Shown: piece after piece, positions 1 through 8,641 of the stretch | Position numbering within the stretch: the stretch's first letter is position 1 | How the letters are laid out: each line of letters opens with the position of its first letter | From: Sphingomonas nostoxanthinifaciens | GTDB taxonomy: Bacteria > Pseudomonadota > Alphaproteobacteria > Sphingomonadales > Sphingomonadaceae | DNA length: 64,000 bases | Reading direction: 5' to 3' | Assembly: GCF_019930585.1 (NCBI RefSeq) | Contig: NZ_CP082839.1 | Location: 2,600,001 to 2,664,000, forward strand | Notes under the pieces: generated by a model | Database searches by the model: none | What the model was told of the DNA's origin: nothing | Seen by the model: only the letters and a program-made list of their open reading frames with translations | Program-made: the position numbers and the translations under genes

Positions 1-616
1 CGAGCCGGTCGATGATCGACGCCACGTAGGTGCGTGTTTCGGCGATGGGGGGAATGCCGTTGGCCTTCAGCACGCGCGCCGGCCCGGCATCGTAGGCGGC
101 GAGCGCGCGCTCGACGTCGCCGTCGAACAGATCGAGCATCTGACGGAGGTAATGCGCAGCGCCCGCCAGATTGGCGCCCGCATCGTGCGGATCGACCGCG
201 AGCGCGCGCGCCGTCGCCGGCATGAGCTGGGCGAGGCCGATGGCGCCCTTCGAGGATAGCGCCGCCGGCTGCCACCGGCTTTCGTGCCAGACGAGCGCCG
301 CGAGCAGGCTCGGGCTGACATCGTAGCGGCGTGCTGCATCGAGCAGAGCGGACCGGAACCGTTCGGGCGCCTCCGGTGCGCCGACCAGGGTCATGGCACC
401 GTTCGGCAGCGCACCGTCCTGGGGGGCATCGATCCGATCGCCATCGTCGGGCGCCGCGTCCGCATCGCGGATCGACCACGGTGCCTGGGCGGTGACGCCG
501 CGCGCATGCACCACCCCGTCCGCGGCGACCTCGAACACGTCCGCCATCGCAGGCCCGGCCGCGGCGGACGCCACGGCCGATGCCAGCAACAGTTCGAGGA
601 GGATGCCGTTCGCCAT
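1..616 (-). CDS. Lytic murein transglycosylase, SLT domain (3' end outside window)
   Basis: Periplasmic enzyme expected to cleave the MurNAc-GlcNAc bond of peptidoglycan. The 205 visible residues begin with a signal peptide (about 1-25, ending AMA). The Goose-type lysozyme/SLT fold follows from about residue 85: WHESRW carries the presumed catalytic Glu (about E112), then GLAQLMPATA (127-136), ALAAYDAGPARV and PPIAETRTYV, all hallmark SLT motifs in the right order. The ATG at 616 lies 16 bases after the stop of the upstream ferritin-like gene, so the genes may be co-transcribed. The C-terminus runs off base 1; only the last helix of the domain and any tail are missing. The family call is secure; the cellular role (recycling, secretion or other) cannot be told. 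Confidence 0.88.
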   Translation of the reverse strand, partial: MANGILLELLLASAVASAAAGPAMADVFEVAADGVVHARGVTAQAPWSIRDADAAPDDGDRIDAPQDGALPNGAMTLVGAPEAPERFRSALLDAARRYDVSPSLLAALVWHESRWQPAALSSKGAIGLAQLMPATARALAVDPHDAGANLAGAAHYLRQMLDLFDGDVERALAAYDAGPARVLKANGIPPIAETRTYVASIIDRL

Positions 617-632
617 GATCAGATCGCCGCCC

Positions 633-1616
633 TCAGCTCGCCGTGCTGAGGTTGATCGTGCCGTTGACGCCGTTCGGGAAGAACCCGCCCTTCTGCGCCG
701 CCAGCTTGGTCAGGTAGACGATGTCGAGCACCTGCCCCGTTGTGCGGCTGTAGGCGAGGCCGTTGCTGTCGGTCGGCACGATGTTCGACGCGCCGTTCGA
801 TCCCTGGATGCCCTGATCGTCGTCGCTCGCGCCGTCGAGGCTGTCGCGCGCGGCCGAAATCTTCTCGGTCGCGGTGATGAGCGTCGGCGCCTGCAGCCCC
901 TTGCCGTAAAGCACGGTACGGATCAGGCCGGCATGATAGGCCTCGGCCGCGAGGATGCCGGCGGCCGCCTCCAGATAGGTGCTGTTCTTGATGAGCGGCG
1001 ACGCGCCCTTGTAGGCGGTGACGCCCACATCCTCGAAGATGAAGGCGCCGAGCAGGAAATTCTCGTCGCTGGCATAGGGATCGAACACCTGTCCCTGCGT
1101 GATCAGGCCAGCGGCGACCGCCGCGCTGGAGAAAGCGCCGGTGGCACTCGCGCTGATGTCGATCGCCGGCTGGGCGACCGCCGCGCTGCCGAGCGCGGTA
1201 CGCAGGAAGGCGACATGGGCGCGCTCGTCGCCCGCAATCTCGTTGGCATATTGCGCGACGACCGGATCGGTGAAGGCGACCTTGCGCCCGCCCGTCACCG
1301 TCCCTTGCGTACCCATCCCGCCGAGCATGCTCTGGTCGAGGCCCGCGCCGGTGGTGGCGAAGACGTAGAATTGCGCCTCGAGATATTCGAGGTTGAGCGC
1401 GAAGTTTAGGATGTCGCCGTCGCCGACCACGGTCGATGGCGTGGTGGGGGTGGCAGCGCCCGTGCTGGTCTTGTTGTCGTCGCCGCAGGCGGCGAGCAGG
1501 CCGGCGCCTGCCGCCGCCGCGGTCGCGCCGCCGGCGAACTTCAGGAATTGCCGCCGCTCTTCGCGCCTTTTGGCCTGCCGTTCGAACACTTCGGCGATCA
1601 GATGATGCTGGTTCAT
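633..1616 (-). CDS. Ferritin-like domain protein, predicted Tat-exported lipoprotein
   Basis: 327 residues. The N-terminus holds a twin-arginine motif (RRQFLK, 21-26), a hydrophobic stretch and a lipobox LAAC with Cys44, so the folded protein should cross by Tat and be lipid-anchored. The rest is a Ferritin_2-type four-helix bundle with the spaced ligands expected for a di-iron site: [15 protein letters not shown] (ExxH), FEDVG and EAYHAG (ExxH). Proteins of this family are often called desiccation-related; their substrate is not established. It is a clear paralogue of the neighbouring gene ending at 1646, sharing long blocks such as [29 protein letters not shown] stretch precedes the ATG. 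Confidence 0.85.
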   Translation of the reverse strand: MNQHHLIAEVFERQAKRREERRQFLKFAGGATAAAAGAGLLAACGDDNKTSTGAATPTTPSTVVGDGDILNFALNLEYLEAQFYVFATTGAGLDQSMLGGMGTQGTVTGGRKVAFTDPVVAQYANEIAGDERAHVAFLRTALGSAAVAQPAIDISASATGAFSSAAVAAGLITQGQVFDPYASDENFLLGAFIFEDVGVTAYKGASPLIKNSTYLEAAAGILAAEAYHAGLIRTVLYGKGLQAPTLITATEKISAARDSLDGASDDDQGIQGSNGASNIVPTDSNGLAYSRTTGQVLDIVYLTKLAAQKGGFFPNGVNGTINLSTAS

Positions 1617-1645
1617 GTGGGGATCCTCTCTCGGGTCCGCTGCGC

Positions 1646-2596
1646 TCAGTTGGCGGTGCTGGTTGCGATCGTGCCGTTCACCCCGCTGGGGAAGAACCCG
1701 CCCTTCGAGACCGCACCGCTGTTCAGGTACACGATGTTGAGGACGTGGCCGGTCGTGCGGCTGTAGGCGATGCCGTTGGCGTCCAGCGGGACGATGTTGC
1801 TCGCGGTGCCGGTTCCGCGAATGCCCTGATCGTCGTCGCTCGACCCGTCGAGGCTGTCGCGCGCCGCCGAGATCTTCTCGGTCGCGTCGATCAATGCCGG
1901 CGTCGCGATGCCCTTCTGATAGAGCGTCGTCCGGACGATGCTCGCATGATAGGCTTCGACGGCGAGGATGCCTGCGGCCGCCTCGAGATAGGTCTTGTTG
2001 TTGATGAGCGGCGCCGCGCCCTTGTAAGCGGTGACCCCGACATCCTCGAAGATGAAGGCACCGAGCAGGAAGTTCTCGTCGCTCGAATAAGGATCGAACG
2101 ACTGCCCCGCGCCGATCAGCCCGGCCGCGCGCGCCGCGCTGGAAAATGCTCCGCTCGGGTCCGTCCCGACGTCGATCGCGGGCTGCGCGACTGCCGAGGC
2201 TCCAAGCTGGGTGCGCAGGAAGGTGACGTGCGCCACCTCGTCCTGCGCGATCTCCTTGGCGTAGGCTGCGACCGCCGGATCGGTGAAGTTCACCTTGCGA
2301 CCGCCCGTGACCGCGCCCTGTGTTCCGGTGCCGCCGAGCATGGTCGACGGCAGGCCCGTGCCGAAGACGGCATATTGGTAGAATTGCGCCTCCAAATATT
2401 CCAGGTTCAGCGCAAAATTGAGAATGTCCGCGTCCGTGATCGCAGTCTGGGCATCCGCGCGACTCAGAATGCTGCCCGCAGCGATCCCCCCGGCGGCAGC
2501 AGTAATCGCCCCAAATGCCTTGAATAGAGCTCGTCGGCTTTCTCTGCGTTGTGACCGTTCTTCGAGCGCTTCGAGTAGCGCGAGCTGATCCGCCAT
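1646..2596 (-). CDS. Ferritin-like domain protein, predicted Tat substrate (paralogue of neighbour)
   Basis: 316 residues. The ATG at 2596 was chosen because AGGAG sits about 9 bases upstream; the frame is open further up to 2725 without a ribosome site. The N-terminus shows [10 protein letters not shown] (20-29), a Tat-like motif, followed by a hydrophobic stretch and a likely cleavage after RADA (about 49). Unlike its downstream paralogue it has no lipobox, so one copy looks soluble periplasmic and the other lipid-anchored. The ferritin-like ligands are conserved ([26 protein letters not shown]). The two genes are 29 bases apart and probably arose by tandem duplication. Iron storage, iron oxidation and catalase-like roles are all possible. 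Confidence 0.85.
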   Translation of the reverse strand: MADQLALLEALEERSQRRESRRALFKAFGAITAAAGGIAAGSILSRADAQTAITDADILNFALNLEYLEAQFYQYAVFGTGLPSTMLGGTGTQGAVTGGRKVNFTDPAVAAYAKEIAQDEVAHVTFLRTQLGASAVAQPAIDVGTDPSGAFSSAARAAGLIGAGQSFDPYSSDENFLLGAFIFEDVGVTAYKGAAPLINNKTYLEAAAGILAVEAYHASIVRTTLYQKGIATPALIDATEKISAARDSLDGSSDDDQGIRGTGTASNIVPLDANGIAYSRTTGHVLNIVYLNSGAVSKGGFFPSGVNGTIATSTAN

Positions 2597-2797
2597 GATT
2601 ATGTGCTCCTGCAGACGTAGGCAGAGAGCTTGCATGTTTTCAGGATAGTAAAAAGCAGCTTTGGCAGGAGGTACGTTAGCGTACCGCCCGCCGCCAATTT
2701 TCCAATGATTTCGAATTGGTTCCATTAAATTAACATGCGACGCATCCGGGCGTCAGCGGGCTCCGTATATGATCTGAAACGAGCGGAGAGGACGCAC

Positions 2798-3550
2798 GTG
2801 CAGGGGAACGAGCCGAGGCTGGTGGCATCCAGCAGCAATCTGTTGTTGCGTCGATTATCGCCCGCCGATCAGGCGTTGCTCGAACCGTTCGCGGAAACGG
2901 TTACCGTGCAGCGGGGTGCCAGGCTGTTCAGCCCCGCCGACCGACTGAGCGACTTCTATTTCCCGGAGAGCGCCATTTTCTCGCTGGAGGAGCAGGTTGG
3001 CCAGTCACGCCACATCGAGGTGGCGGTGATCGGCCGCGAGGGCTTGCTCGGCTGGCCGGCCTTGCTGGGATCCGACGTCATGACCCATGCAGTGGTCGCG
3101 CAGCTTCGCGCAGGCTCGACGCTGCGCATCGCGGTCGAGCCGCTGCGGCGTCACTGCGGCGTGCGTGTGCTCGATGCCCTGCTGCAGTTCGTCCATCTCA
3201 TCATCGTGCAGATGGGCCGATCGATCGCCTCGCATCTCCACGATACGGTCAACAAGCGCATCGCCCGCTGGCTCCTCATGCGGCATGATCGCCTCGGCGG
3301 TGACGTGCTGCTCGTCCAGCATGACGAGATCGCCGCCAATCTGAGCGTGCGTCGCGCGAGCATCACGGATGGCTTGCACATGCTGGAAGGCGAATTGCTG
3401 ATCCGGTGCAATCGCGGCAGGATCCTGATCCGCGATCGCTCGGCGCTGGAAGAGCGTGCCGGCGACGCTTATGGCGAAGCCGAGGCTCAATATCGGAATC
3501 TGATCGCGCCGTTCGGCAAGTCGGCCGGCTGTCGATTAATTGCGGCCTAG
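2798..3550 (+). CDS. Crp/Fnr family transcriptional regulator
   Basis: About 250 residues. The N-terminal half is a cyclic-nucleotide-type beta-roll (from LSPADQALLEPFAE through IEVAVIGREGLLGWPALLG). The C-terminal half is a winged helix with the recognition region near HDEIAANLSVRRASITDGL. There is no Fnr-type cysteine cluster, so the signal is unknown. GTG at 2798 is preferred because GGAGAGG lies 8 bases before it; an in-frame ATG at 2735 would add 21 residues that overlap a good -10-like TATGAT. The gene is divergent from the ferritin-like pair with a short shared upstream region, so it may regulate them (inference). Confidence 0.8.
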   Translation: MQGNEPRLVASSSNLLLRRLSPADQALLEPFAETVTVQRGARLFSPADRLSDFYFPESAIFSLEEQVGQSRHIEVAVIGREGLLGWPALLGSDVMTHAVVAQLRAGSTLRIAVEPLRRHCGVRVLDALLQFVHLIIVQMGRSIASHLHDTVNKRIARWLLMRHDRLGGDVLLVQHDEIAANLSVRRASITDGLHMLEGELLIRCNRGRILIRDRSALEERAGDAYGEAEAQYRNLIAPFGKSAGCRLIAA

Positions 3551-3552
3551 CA

Positions 3553-3801
3553 TCAACATGCCGGTCGATCGCCGACCCCGCATGGCACAGCTCCCCGGCG
3601 CCATTCGGCAATCGCCTGTTCTTCGCGCATCATCAGCGCCTTTTCGGCCGGTGTCAGCGATCGTCGCGGGAGCCTTTGCGCTGCGGCCTGGTTGAGGCGC
3701 CTGGTTTCCATGCGGTCGAGACGGTGCGCCTCGTCTTCGCCTGCAGCCGCGAGCGACGGCGAAGCGAGCGCCAGAAGCGGGCAAAGCCACCATGCACGCA
3801 T
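3553..3801 (-). CDS. Small secreted protein of unknown function
   Basis: 82 residues with a clear signal peptide (MRAWWLCPLLALASPSLAAA, about 1-20). The mature part is short and charged, with an EKALMMREEQAIAEWRRGA helix and two Cys residues near the C-terminus (PCGVGDRPAC). I do not recognise the family. The ATG at 3801 has AAGAGGA 7 bases upstream; a longer frame to 3858 has no such site. The stop abuts the stop of the Crp/Fnr gene, and the start is divergent from the ECF sigma gene 77 bases away, so the sigma factor or its anti-sigma partner may control it. Confidence 0.55.
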   Translation of the reverse strand: MRAWWLCPLLALASPSLAAAGEDEAHRLDRMETRRLNQAAAQRLPRRSLTPAEKALMMREEQAIAEWRRGAVPCGVGDRPAC

Positions 3802-3832
3802 CACGCATCCTCTTGCTACCGCTTGCGGGCAC

Positions 3833-3859
3833 GAACCGGGGATCGGCGCGTTTGTCATC
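3833..3859 (+). promoter_or_regulatory. Candidate ECF-type promoter of the sigma/anti-sigma pair
   Basis: GAACC at 3833-3837 and GTCATC at 3854-3859 are separated by 16 bases. This resembles the GGAAC-N16-GTC layout of many ECF sigma promoters. It sits just before the Shine-Dalgarno stretch AGCGGGGA and the GTG start at 3879. Autoregulation is common in this family; the match is by eye only. Confidence 0.35.
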
Positions 3860-3878
3860 TTGTAGCGGGGAACTTGCG

Positions 3879-4463
3879 GTGACGAACAGCAGCATTGACG
3901 CCGCGGCGGTCAATCACATCATCGACGACGACGGTCGGTTGAAATCGACCGTCCGCAGGGTGGCGCAGGGTGAAGTGGCGGCGCTGCATGATCTTTATAC
4001 AGCGACGTCCGGCCGCCTGTTCGGGCTCTGCCTGCGCATCGCGCCGGGACGGCAGGATGCCGAAGACGTATTGCAGGAAATCTACCTCACCATCTGGCGC
4101 CGCGCGGCCACGTTCGATCCGGGTCGGGGAAGCGCCATGGGGTGGCTCGTCGCCATCGCGCGCAATCATGCCATCGATCGACTGCGCCTCGTGACCCGCG
4201 TCTCGATCGAGCCGATCGAGCCCGGCGACGACGTGCCCGACGCCGCACCCCTCGCCTCCGATCTCGTCGAACAGCGGCAGGAGACCGGCCGGCTGCTGAT
4301 GTGCATGGATCGTCTGGGGCCATTCGAGGCGCGCCTGATCCGCTCGGCATTTTACGAAGGGGCGACCTATGCCGAACTGGCAAGCCGGGCCGCGACACCG
4401 CTCGGCACGATCAAGAGCAAAATCCGCCGCGCACTCCTTAAGTTAAGGGAGTGCATGCAATGA
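3879..4463 (+). CDS. ECF sigma factor (SigK/RskA-paired type)
   Basis: 194 residues. Region 2 runs from ALHDLYTATSGRLFGLCLRI through DAEDVLQEIYLTIWRR and WLVAIARNHAIDRLR. Region 4 is near the C-terminus (FYEGATYAELASRAATPLGTIKSKIRRAL) with a typical helix-turn-helix. GTG at 3879 is chosen because AGCGGGGA is correctly spaced upstream; the frame is open back to an ATG at 3792 but that stretch overlaps the divergent gene. The stop TGA (4461-4463) overlaps the ATG of the anti-sigma gene, so the pair is translationally coupled. The inducing signal is unknown. Confidence 0.88.
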   Translation: MTNSSIDAAAVNHIIDDDGRLKSTVRRVAQGEVAALHDLYTATSGRLFGLCLRIAPGRQDAEDVLQEIYLTIWRRAATFDPGRGSAMGWLVAIARNHAIDRLRLVTRVSIEPIEPGDDVPDAAPLASDLVEQRQETGRLLMCMDRLGPFEARLIRSAFYEGATYAELASRAATPLGTIKSKIRRALLKLRECMQ

Positions 4464-5167
4464 CCCAGACCATGCCGAACGAGGACGATATCATCGCCGC
4501 AGCCGAGCTGTCGCTTGGTCTCCTGCCGTCGACCGAGCGACTGGCTCTGACGATGCGGGTCGCCCACGACCCGGCCTTCGCCGCTATCAAGGCCGGGTGG
4601 GACGATCAGCTTAGCCACATGGCCGACGGGCGCGAGGAGCAGCCGCCGACGCGCATATGGGAAGGCATCGATGTGGCACTCCGCGCGGAGCGTTCGATGC
4701 GCAGCGCAGGCAAGCGCCCTTGGCAGATCTCGACTGCGCTCGCTGCTGCGGCGGCTCTGGCCTTCGCCGTCGTCGCGTTCGAGCGACCGAGCCCGTCAAG
4801 CCATCCAGGCGTGCAGCAAGCCACCGCCCACGCGCGTCCGCTGGTCGCCATTCTTTCCGGCAAGTCCGACGCGGCATCGGTGACCGTCGGCATCAATCCC
4901 GCCGACGGCACGATGCTGCTCGCGGCGAACGGGCTTTCGACCGACGGGCACGCGGCGGAGCTGTGGGTGGTGCCGGCCTCCGCCAAGCCGGTGTCGCTGG
5001 GGCTCGTGCCACTCCCCCACCCCACGTGGCGCTCGTTCAAGCCGATCGCCGCGCCCATGCTTCAGCCCGGGGCGACGCTCGCCATTTCGCTGGAACCGAT
5101 CGGTGGTTCGCCGACCGGACAGCCGACCGGCCCGATCATCCTGACGGGCACTATCCGCGGGGGGTGA
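4460..5167 (+). CDS. RskA-type anti-sigma factor, single-pass membrane protein
   Basis: 235 residues. The N-terminal cytoplasmic part (to about 90) begins with a helical segment typical of sigma-binding domains (AELSLGLLPSTERLALTMRV). A single membrane segment rich in Ala follows (ISTALAAAAALAFAVVAF). The periplasmic part has the anti-sigma-K/RskA signature: GLSTDGHAAELWVVPA, VSLGLVPLP and LQPGATLAISLEPIGGSPTG. The ATG at 4460 shares bases with the sigma stop codon and has AAGGGAG 9 bases upstream; a GTG at 4451 would add three residues. Release of the sigma factor by regulated proteolysis is the known mode for relatives. Confidence 0.88.
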   Translation: MTQTMPNEDDIIAAAELSLGLLPSTERLALTMRVAHDPAFAAIKAGWDDQLSHMADGREEQPPTRIWEGIDVALRAERSMRSAGKRPWQISTALAAAAALAFAVVAFERPSPSSHPGVQQATAHARPLVAILSGKSDAASVTVGINPADGTMLLAANGLSTDGHAAELWVVPASAKPVSLGLVPLPHPTWRSFKPIAAPMLQPGATLAISLEPIGGSPTGQPTGPIILTGTIRGG

Positions 5168-5207
5168 ACGGACCCGGTTCGGGCGCCCGGCGTGGCCGCA
5201 GCGTGCG

Positions 5208-5274
5208 AGCTGCGGGATGCCGCGCGCGCTTCGCCCATATCCCGCTATGCAAATTGCGTAAAAAGCTGCGGGAT
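5208..5274. other. Mutually exclusive hairpin arms between anti-sigma and chemoreceptor genes
   Basis: AGCTGCGGGAT occurs at 5208-5218 and again at 5264-5274, with the inverted partner ATCCCGC at 5239-5245 between them. The middle arm can pair with either copy, giving two alternative stems. The second stem encloses a further small dyad (GCAAATTGC). The first could end the anti-sigma transcript and the second would lie in the chemoreceptor leader. No T-run follows either. Confidence 0.3.
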
Positions 5275-5365
5275 CGCCGTTAACCGCCGCTTATTCTAAC
5301 CTTGCGCTAACTTCCTGCTGTTACGCCTCGCGTCGATATCCAATCGATTCTGAGCGGGGAGCGCA

Positions 5366-7213
5366 ATGTCGAATCTGTCCATAAGTAAAAAACTGCTGGT
5401 CTGCTTCGGCGCCTTGCTGGCCGCTTTCCTGATGGTCAGCGCTCTCGCGATCACGAAGCTCGGCGGTATGGCAGATACTGCGCACGATCTTGGCGTGGAG
5501 CGCCGCGCGAAGCTGGAAGCGGCGGCGACGATCAACACCGCGGCATCGGATCTGCGCGTGGCCGAAGCCTACGAGATCCTGGCCGATGACCCCGCCTCTC
5601 TGAGCGAAGCGGCCAAGATGATCGCCGATCAGCGGCGACTGATCTCGGATCAGGCAAGCTGGCTCGACGCTCACATCAACATCCCGGCGGTGCGCAGCGC
5701 GCTGGCCGAATTCAAGCAGCAGGTCGCCGCCTATCAGGAGCGATCCGATCAGGTCAGCGTGCTGGCGAAACAGAATCTCGACCCGCAGGCGATCGCGGCG
5801 TTCCGCGCCGACAAGTCCACCTACGACACGATGAATACCTCCGCCGTGGCGCTCCAGACGGCGCAGTCCGCGGTGATGAACGAGAGTGCGCAGGCCGCCG
5901 AGGAAACGTACAAGACGGCGCGCGCGATCATCATCGCGGCAGCCCTGGCATTTGTCGTGCTCTGCATCGGGATGCTCGTCATGCTCGTGAACGCAATCGC
6001 AAAGCCGATGAAGCTGGTGACGGACGGCCTTGGTGCGCTGTCGCGCGGCGACATGAACGCACGGGCGGATGTGGGTCAGCGCGCCGATGAGATCGCCAGC
6101 CTTGGCCAGGCCATGACCGGGCTCCGCGATCAGCTGGCGGCTGCCGAGCGATCCAAGGTCGAACAGACGACCTTGATCGTGGACAGCATCGGAAAGGGAC
6201 TTTCCGGGCTGGCGCAGGGCGACCTGGTTTCGCGGGTGGATGCCGACCTCGACGGCCCGTTCGCCAAACTGAAGAGCGATTTCAACGACGCCGCCACGTC
6301 GCTCCAGGCGACCATGTCGCAGGTCGCGGAGGCAGCCGCCGGCATCAACACCGGCGCAGGCGAGATTCGTCAGGCATCCGACGACCTGTCGCAGCGCACC
6401 GAGCAGCAAGCGGCGGCATTGGAAGAGACCGCGGCCGCGATGGATGAAATCACCGCGACGGTTCGCACCAGCGCCGAGAATGCCGGCCGCGCCAACGATG
6501 CCGTTCACCAGGCGCGCCAGGAGGCCGAGCATTCGGGCACCGTCGTGCGCAGCGCGGTCGAAGCCATGGGCGGGATCGAGCGGACGTCGAACGAGATTTC
6601 CGAGATCATCTCAGTCATCGACGGCATCGCGTTCCAGACCAACCTGCTCGCGCTGAACGCAGGCGTCGAGGCGGCACGCGCAGGCGACGCCGGCAAGGGC
6701 TTCGCCGTCGTCGCGTCCGAAGTCCGTGCCCTGGCGCAGCGCTCCGCCGAAGCGGCCAAGGACGTGAAGTCACGCATTACCGCTTCGTCCGAGCAGGTCG
6801 ATGCCGGCGTGAAGCTGGTCGGCGAAACCGGCAAGGCGCTGGAACGCATCATCAACCGCATCGGCGAGGCGAGCTCGCTGGTTTCCGAAATCGCGAGCGC
6901 GACCGAGCAGCAGGCGAGTGGCCTCCACCAGGTCAATACCGCGGTGTCGGAAATGGACAGCGTGACCCAACAGAATGCGGCGATGGTCGAAGAGGCGACC
7001 GCCGCTGCGCGCAGCCTGGCCGGCGAGGCAGACGGCCTGACGCGGCAGATCGCCCGCTTCCAGACCGGCAGCGTGTCGGCCGCATCGGGCTCCCCCGTGC
7101 ACCAGCTGCAGGAGCGCGCCGCCAATGCCGGGCGTCGCATCGCCAAGCCCGCCCCCCGCCGCGCCGGCAATGCCGCCGTCGCGGTCGCGCAAGACAATTG
7201 GTCCGAGTTTTAA
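5366..7213 (+). CDS. Methyl-accepting chemotaxis protein
   Basis: 615 residues. It has TM1 at about 10-30, a periplasmic four-helix-bundle sensor to about 187, and TM2 at about 188-210. A HAMP domain follows, with a second HAMP-like repeat ([16 protein letters not shown]), then the long coiled-coil signalling domain. The hairpin tip [20 protein letters not shown] lies around 420-440. The C-terminus ends NWSEF, resembling the NWETF pentapeptide that recruits CheR in enteric receptors. GCGGGGAG precedes the ATG. The cheW gene begins 12 bases after the stop, so the two form an operon. No kinase, CheY or methyltransferase lies nearby; these must be elsewhere. The ligand is unknown. Confidence 0.93.
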   Translation: MSNLSISKKLLVCFGALLAAFLMVSALAITKLGGMADTAHDLGVERRAKLEAAATINTAASDLRVAEAYEILADDPASLSEAAKMIADQRRLISDQASWLDAHINIPAVRSALAEFKQQVAAYQERSDQVSVLAKQNLDPQAIAAFRADKSTYDTMNTSAVALQTAQSAVMNESAQAAEETYKTARAIIIAAALAFVVLCIGMLVMLVNAIAKPMKLVTDGLGALSRGDMNARADVGQRADEIASLGQAMTGLRDQLAAAERSKVEQTTLIVDSIGKGLSGLAQGDLVSRVDADLDGPFAKLKSDFNDAATSLQATMSQVAEAAAGINTGAGEIRQASDDLSQRTEQQAAALEETAAAMDEITATVRTSAENAGRANDAVHQARQEAEHSGTVVRSAVEAMGGIERTSNEISEIISVIDGIAFQTNLLALNAGVEAARAGDAGKGFAVVASEVRALAQRSAEAAKDVKSRITASSEQVDAGVKLVGETGKALERIINRIGEASSLVSEIASATEQQASGLHQVNTAVSEMDSVTQQNAAMVEEATAAARSLAGEADGLTRQIARFQTGSVSAASGSPVHQLQERAANAGRRIAKPAPRRAGNAAVAVAQDNWSEF

Positions 7214-7225
7214 AGGGTCCACGCC

Positions 7226-7666
7226 GTGACGCTTCAACAACTCATCACCTTTCAACTCGGCGACCAGGTTCTGGGCGTGGACATCATGGCCGTCCGCGAG
7301 ATCCGGGCATGGTCGCCCGCCACGCCCTTGCCCAACACGCCGCCGCACGTTCGCGGCGTCGTCAATCTGCGTGGCGTCGTGTTGCCGGTGCTGGACCTGC
7401 GCCATCTTCTCGGCTGGGGCCGCACCGAACCCTCCGGCCGGCACGTCATTGTCGTCGTCCAGATCGGGCCCCAATTGCAGGGGCTTATCGTCGACGCCGT
7501 GAACGATATCGTCTCGATCGATCGCGACGAGCTGCAATCCCCTCCGGCATTGGGTGGCGATACCATGCAGGCGCTGATCGAGGGCATCGCGACGACCGAC
7601 GAACGGATGGTGACGGTCATCGCGCTCGGCGGTCTGGAAATCGGCGCCCTGAGCGAGGCGGCGTGA
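7226..7666 (+). CDS. cheW: Chemotaxis coupling protein CheW
   Basis: 146 residues covering one complete CheW domain: FQLGDQVLGVDIMAVREI at the start, the conserved NTPPHVRGVVNLRGVVLPVLDL block in the middle, and GLIVDAVNDIVSIDRDEL later. It couples chemoreceptors to the CheA kinase in the cytoplasm. The GTG start lies 12 bases downstream of the chemoreceptor gene, indicating a dedicated receptor/adaptor pair. Length is typical of stand-alone CheW. Confidence 0.93.
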   Translation: MTLQQLITFQLGDQVLGVDIMAVREIRAWSPATPLPNTPPHVRGVVNLRGVVLPVLDLRHLLGWGRTEPSGRHVIVVVQIGPQLQGLIVDAVNDIVSIDRDELQSPPALGGDTMQALIEGIATTDERMVTVIALGGLEIGALSEAA

Positions 7667-7733
7667 TCGCCGGCCGCTCGGTCAATTTGTTGGCGTCGGA
7701 AGCGCATGGGGTCGCGCGCGAACGCTGATCGCC

Positions 7734-7761
7734 GTGCGGCGCCTGTGCGCAGGCGCCGCAC
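7734..7761. terminator. Strong hairpin between convergent cheW and SDR genes
   Basis: A perfect 12-base-pair stem, GTGCGGCGCCTG (7734-7745) with CAGGCGCCGCAC (7750-7761), closes a TGCG tetraloop. It lies 68 bases after cheW and 8 bases after the end of the convergent SDR pseudogene. There is no T-run on either side, so it may act as a bidirectional terminator or an mRNA end-stabilising structure. Confidence 0.6.
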
Positions 7762-7768
7762 GATGTCG

Positions 7769-8514
7769 TCAGATATTGCTCATGCCGCCGTCGATGATCA
7801 GTTCGCTGCCAACCGTGTAGCGGCTCTCGTCCGAGGCGAAATGGACCACCGCGTCGGCAATCTCGCGCGGCTCGCCGAAGCGTCCGGCCGGGATGGCGCC
7901 GATCAGATAATCCTTCATGCCGGAAAGATCGGCATCGGATAGGCCCAGCTTGCCGTAGAGCGGCGTTACGACCGGCCCCGGGCTCACGACGTTGACGCGG
8001 ATACCGTGCGCGATCAGCTCGCCGGAGAGCGTACGCGCCATCGAGATGAGCGCTGCCTTGGTTGCCGCATAGACGATCGAGTTGGGCTTACCCAGCCGGG
8101 CATTGATCGAGCCGTTGAGGATGACCGAGGCCGGATTGCCCAGCACAGGCACCAGCGCCTGAACCAGGAACAACGGTCCCTTCACGTTGACCGCGAACGA
8201 GCGGTCGAACCCGGCCTCGTCCCACGCCGCCAGCGGGCGGAAGTCGGCGATGCCGGCATTGACGAACAGAATATCCAGACGCCCGAACGCCGAGCGGATC
8301 GTCTCTGCGATAACGCCTGGTGGGCGATGTCGCCGGCGTCGGCCTGAATGGTAAGGACATCGCCCAATTCGGCTTTGGCCGCGGCCAGCTTCTCCTCGCT
8401 TGTGCCGGTAATGGCGACGACGGCGCCCTCCTCGATGAAGCGACGGGCGGTTGCGAGGCCGATGCCGCTGGTGCCGCCGGTGACGAGGGCGAATTTCCTG
8501 GCGAGACGGGTCAT
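7769..8514 (-). pseudogene. SDR-family oxidoreductase, frameshifted by one base
   Basis: The start at 8514 has AAGGAG 6 bases upstream. It opens with the NAD(P)-binding Rossmann motif (ALVTGGTSGIGLATARRF) but leaves frame near 8311-8320. The remainder, with NGSINA, the catalytic YAATK and the C-terminal IIDGGMSNI, is in another frame. Restoring one base around GGCGTTATCG rejoins the frames as AVIAETIRSAFGRLDILFVN and gives 248 residues, the normal length for classical SDRs. So this is a recent one-base deletion or an assembly error. The gene is divergent from a LysR regulator that probably controls it. Confidence 0.8.
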
Positions 8515-8571
8515 GGGAAGCTCCTTCGATCGGAAGCCGGCGGTCATCGCGTCGGCGATAGGCATCACCTA

Positions 8572-8595
8572 ATCGATCGGCGCGGCTTGATCGAT
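8572..8595. promoter_or_regulatory. Candidate LysR operator in divergent intergenic region
   Basis: A perfect inverted repeat, ATCGATC (8572-8578) and GATCGAT (8589-8595) with 10 bases between, lies midway between the SDR pseudogene start and the LysR start. The T-N11-A style dyad and divergent placement fit LysR-type regulation. GATC-rich words are common in this genome, so the match may be chance. Confidence 0.4.
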
Positions 8596-8641
8596 GGGCG
8601 AAAGATGGCTCATTAGTTCAGGAAAGCTGAAGGATGAGCCG

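Noticed and set aside
5321..6532. 403-codon open frame on the minus strand inside the chemoreceptor gene
   Set aside because: Antisense frame with Arg/His/Gly/Asp-rich composition and no recognisable motif; the plus-strand gene has complete MCP domains.
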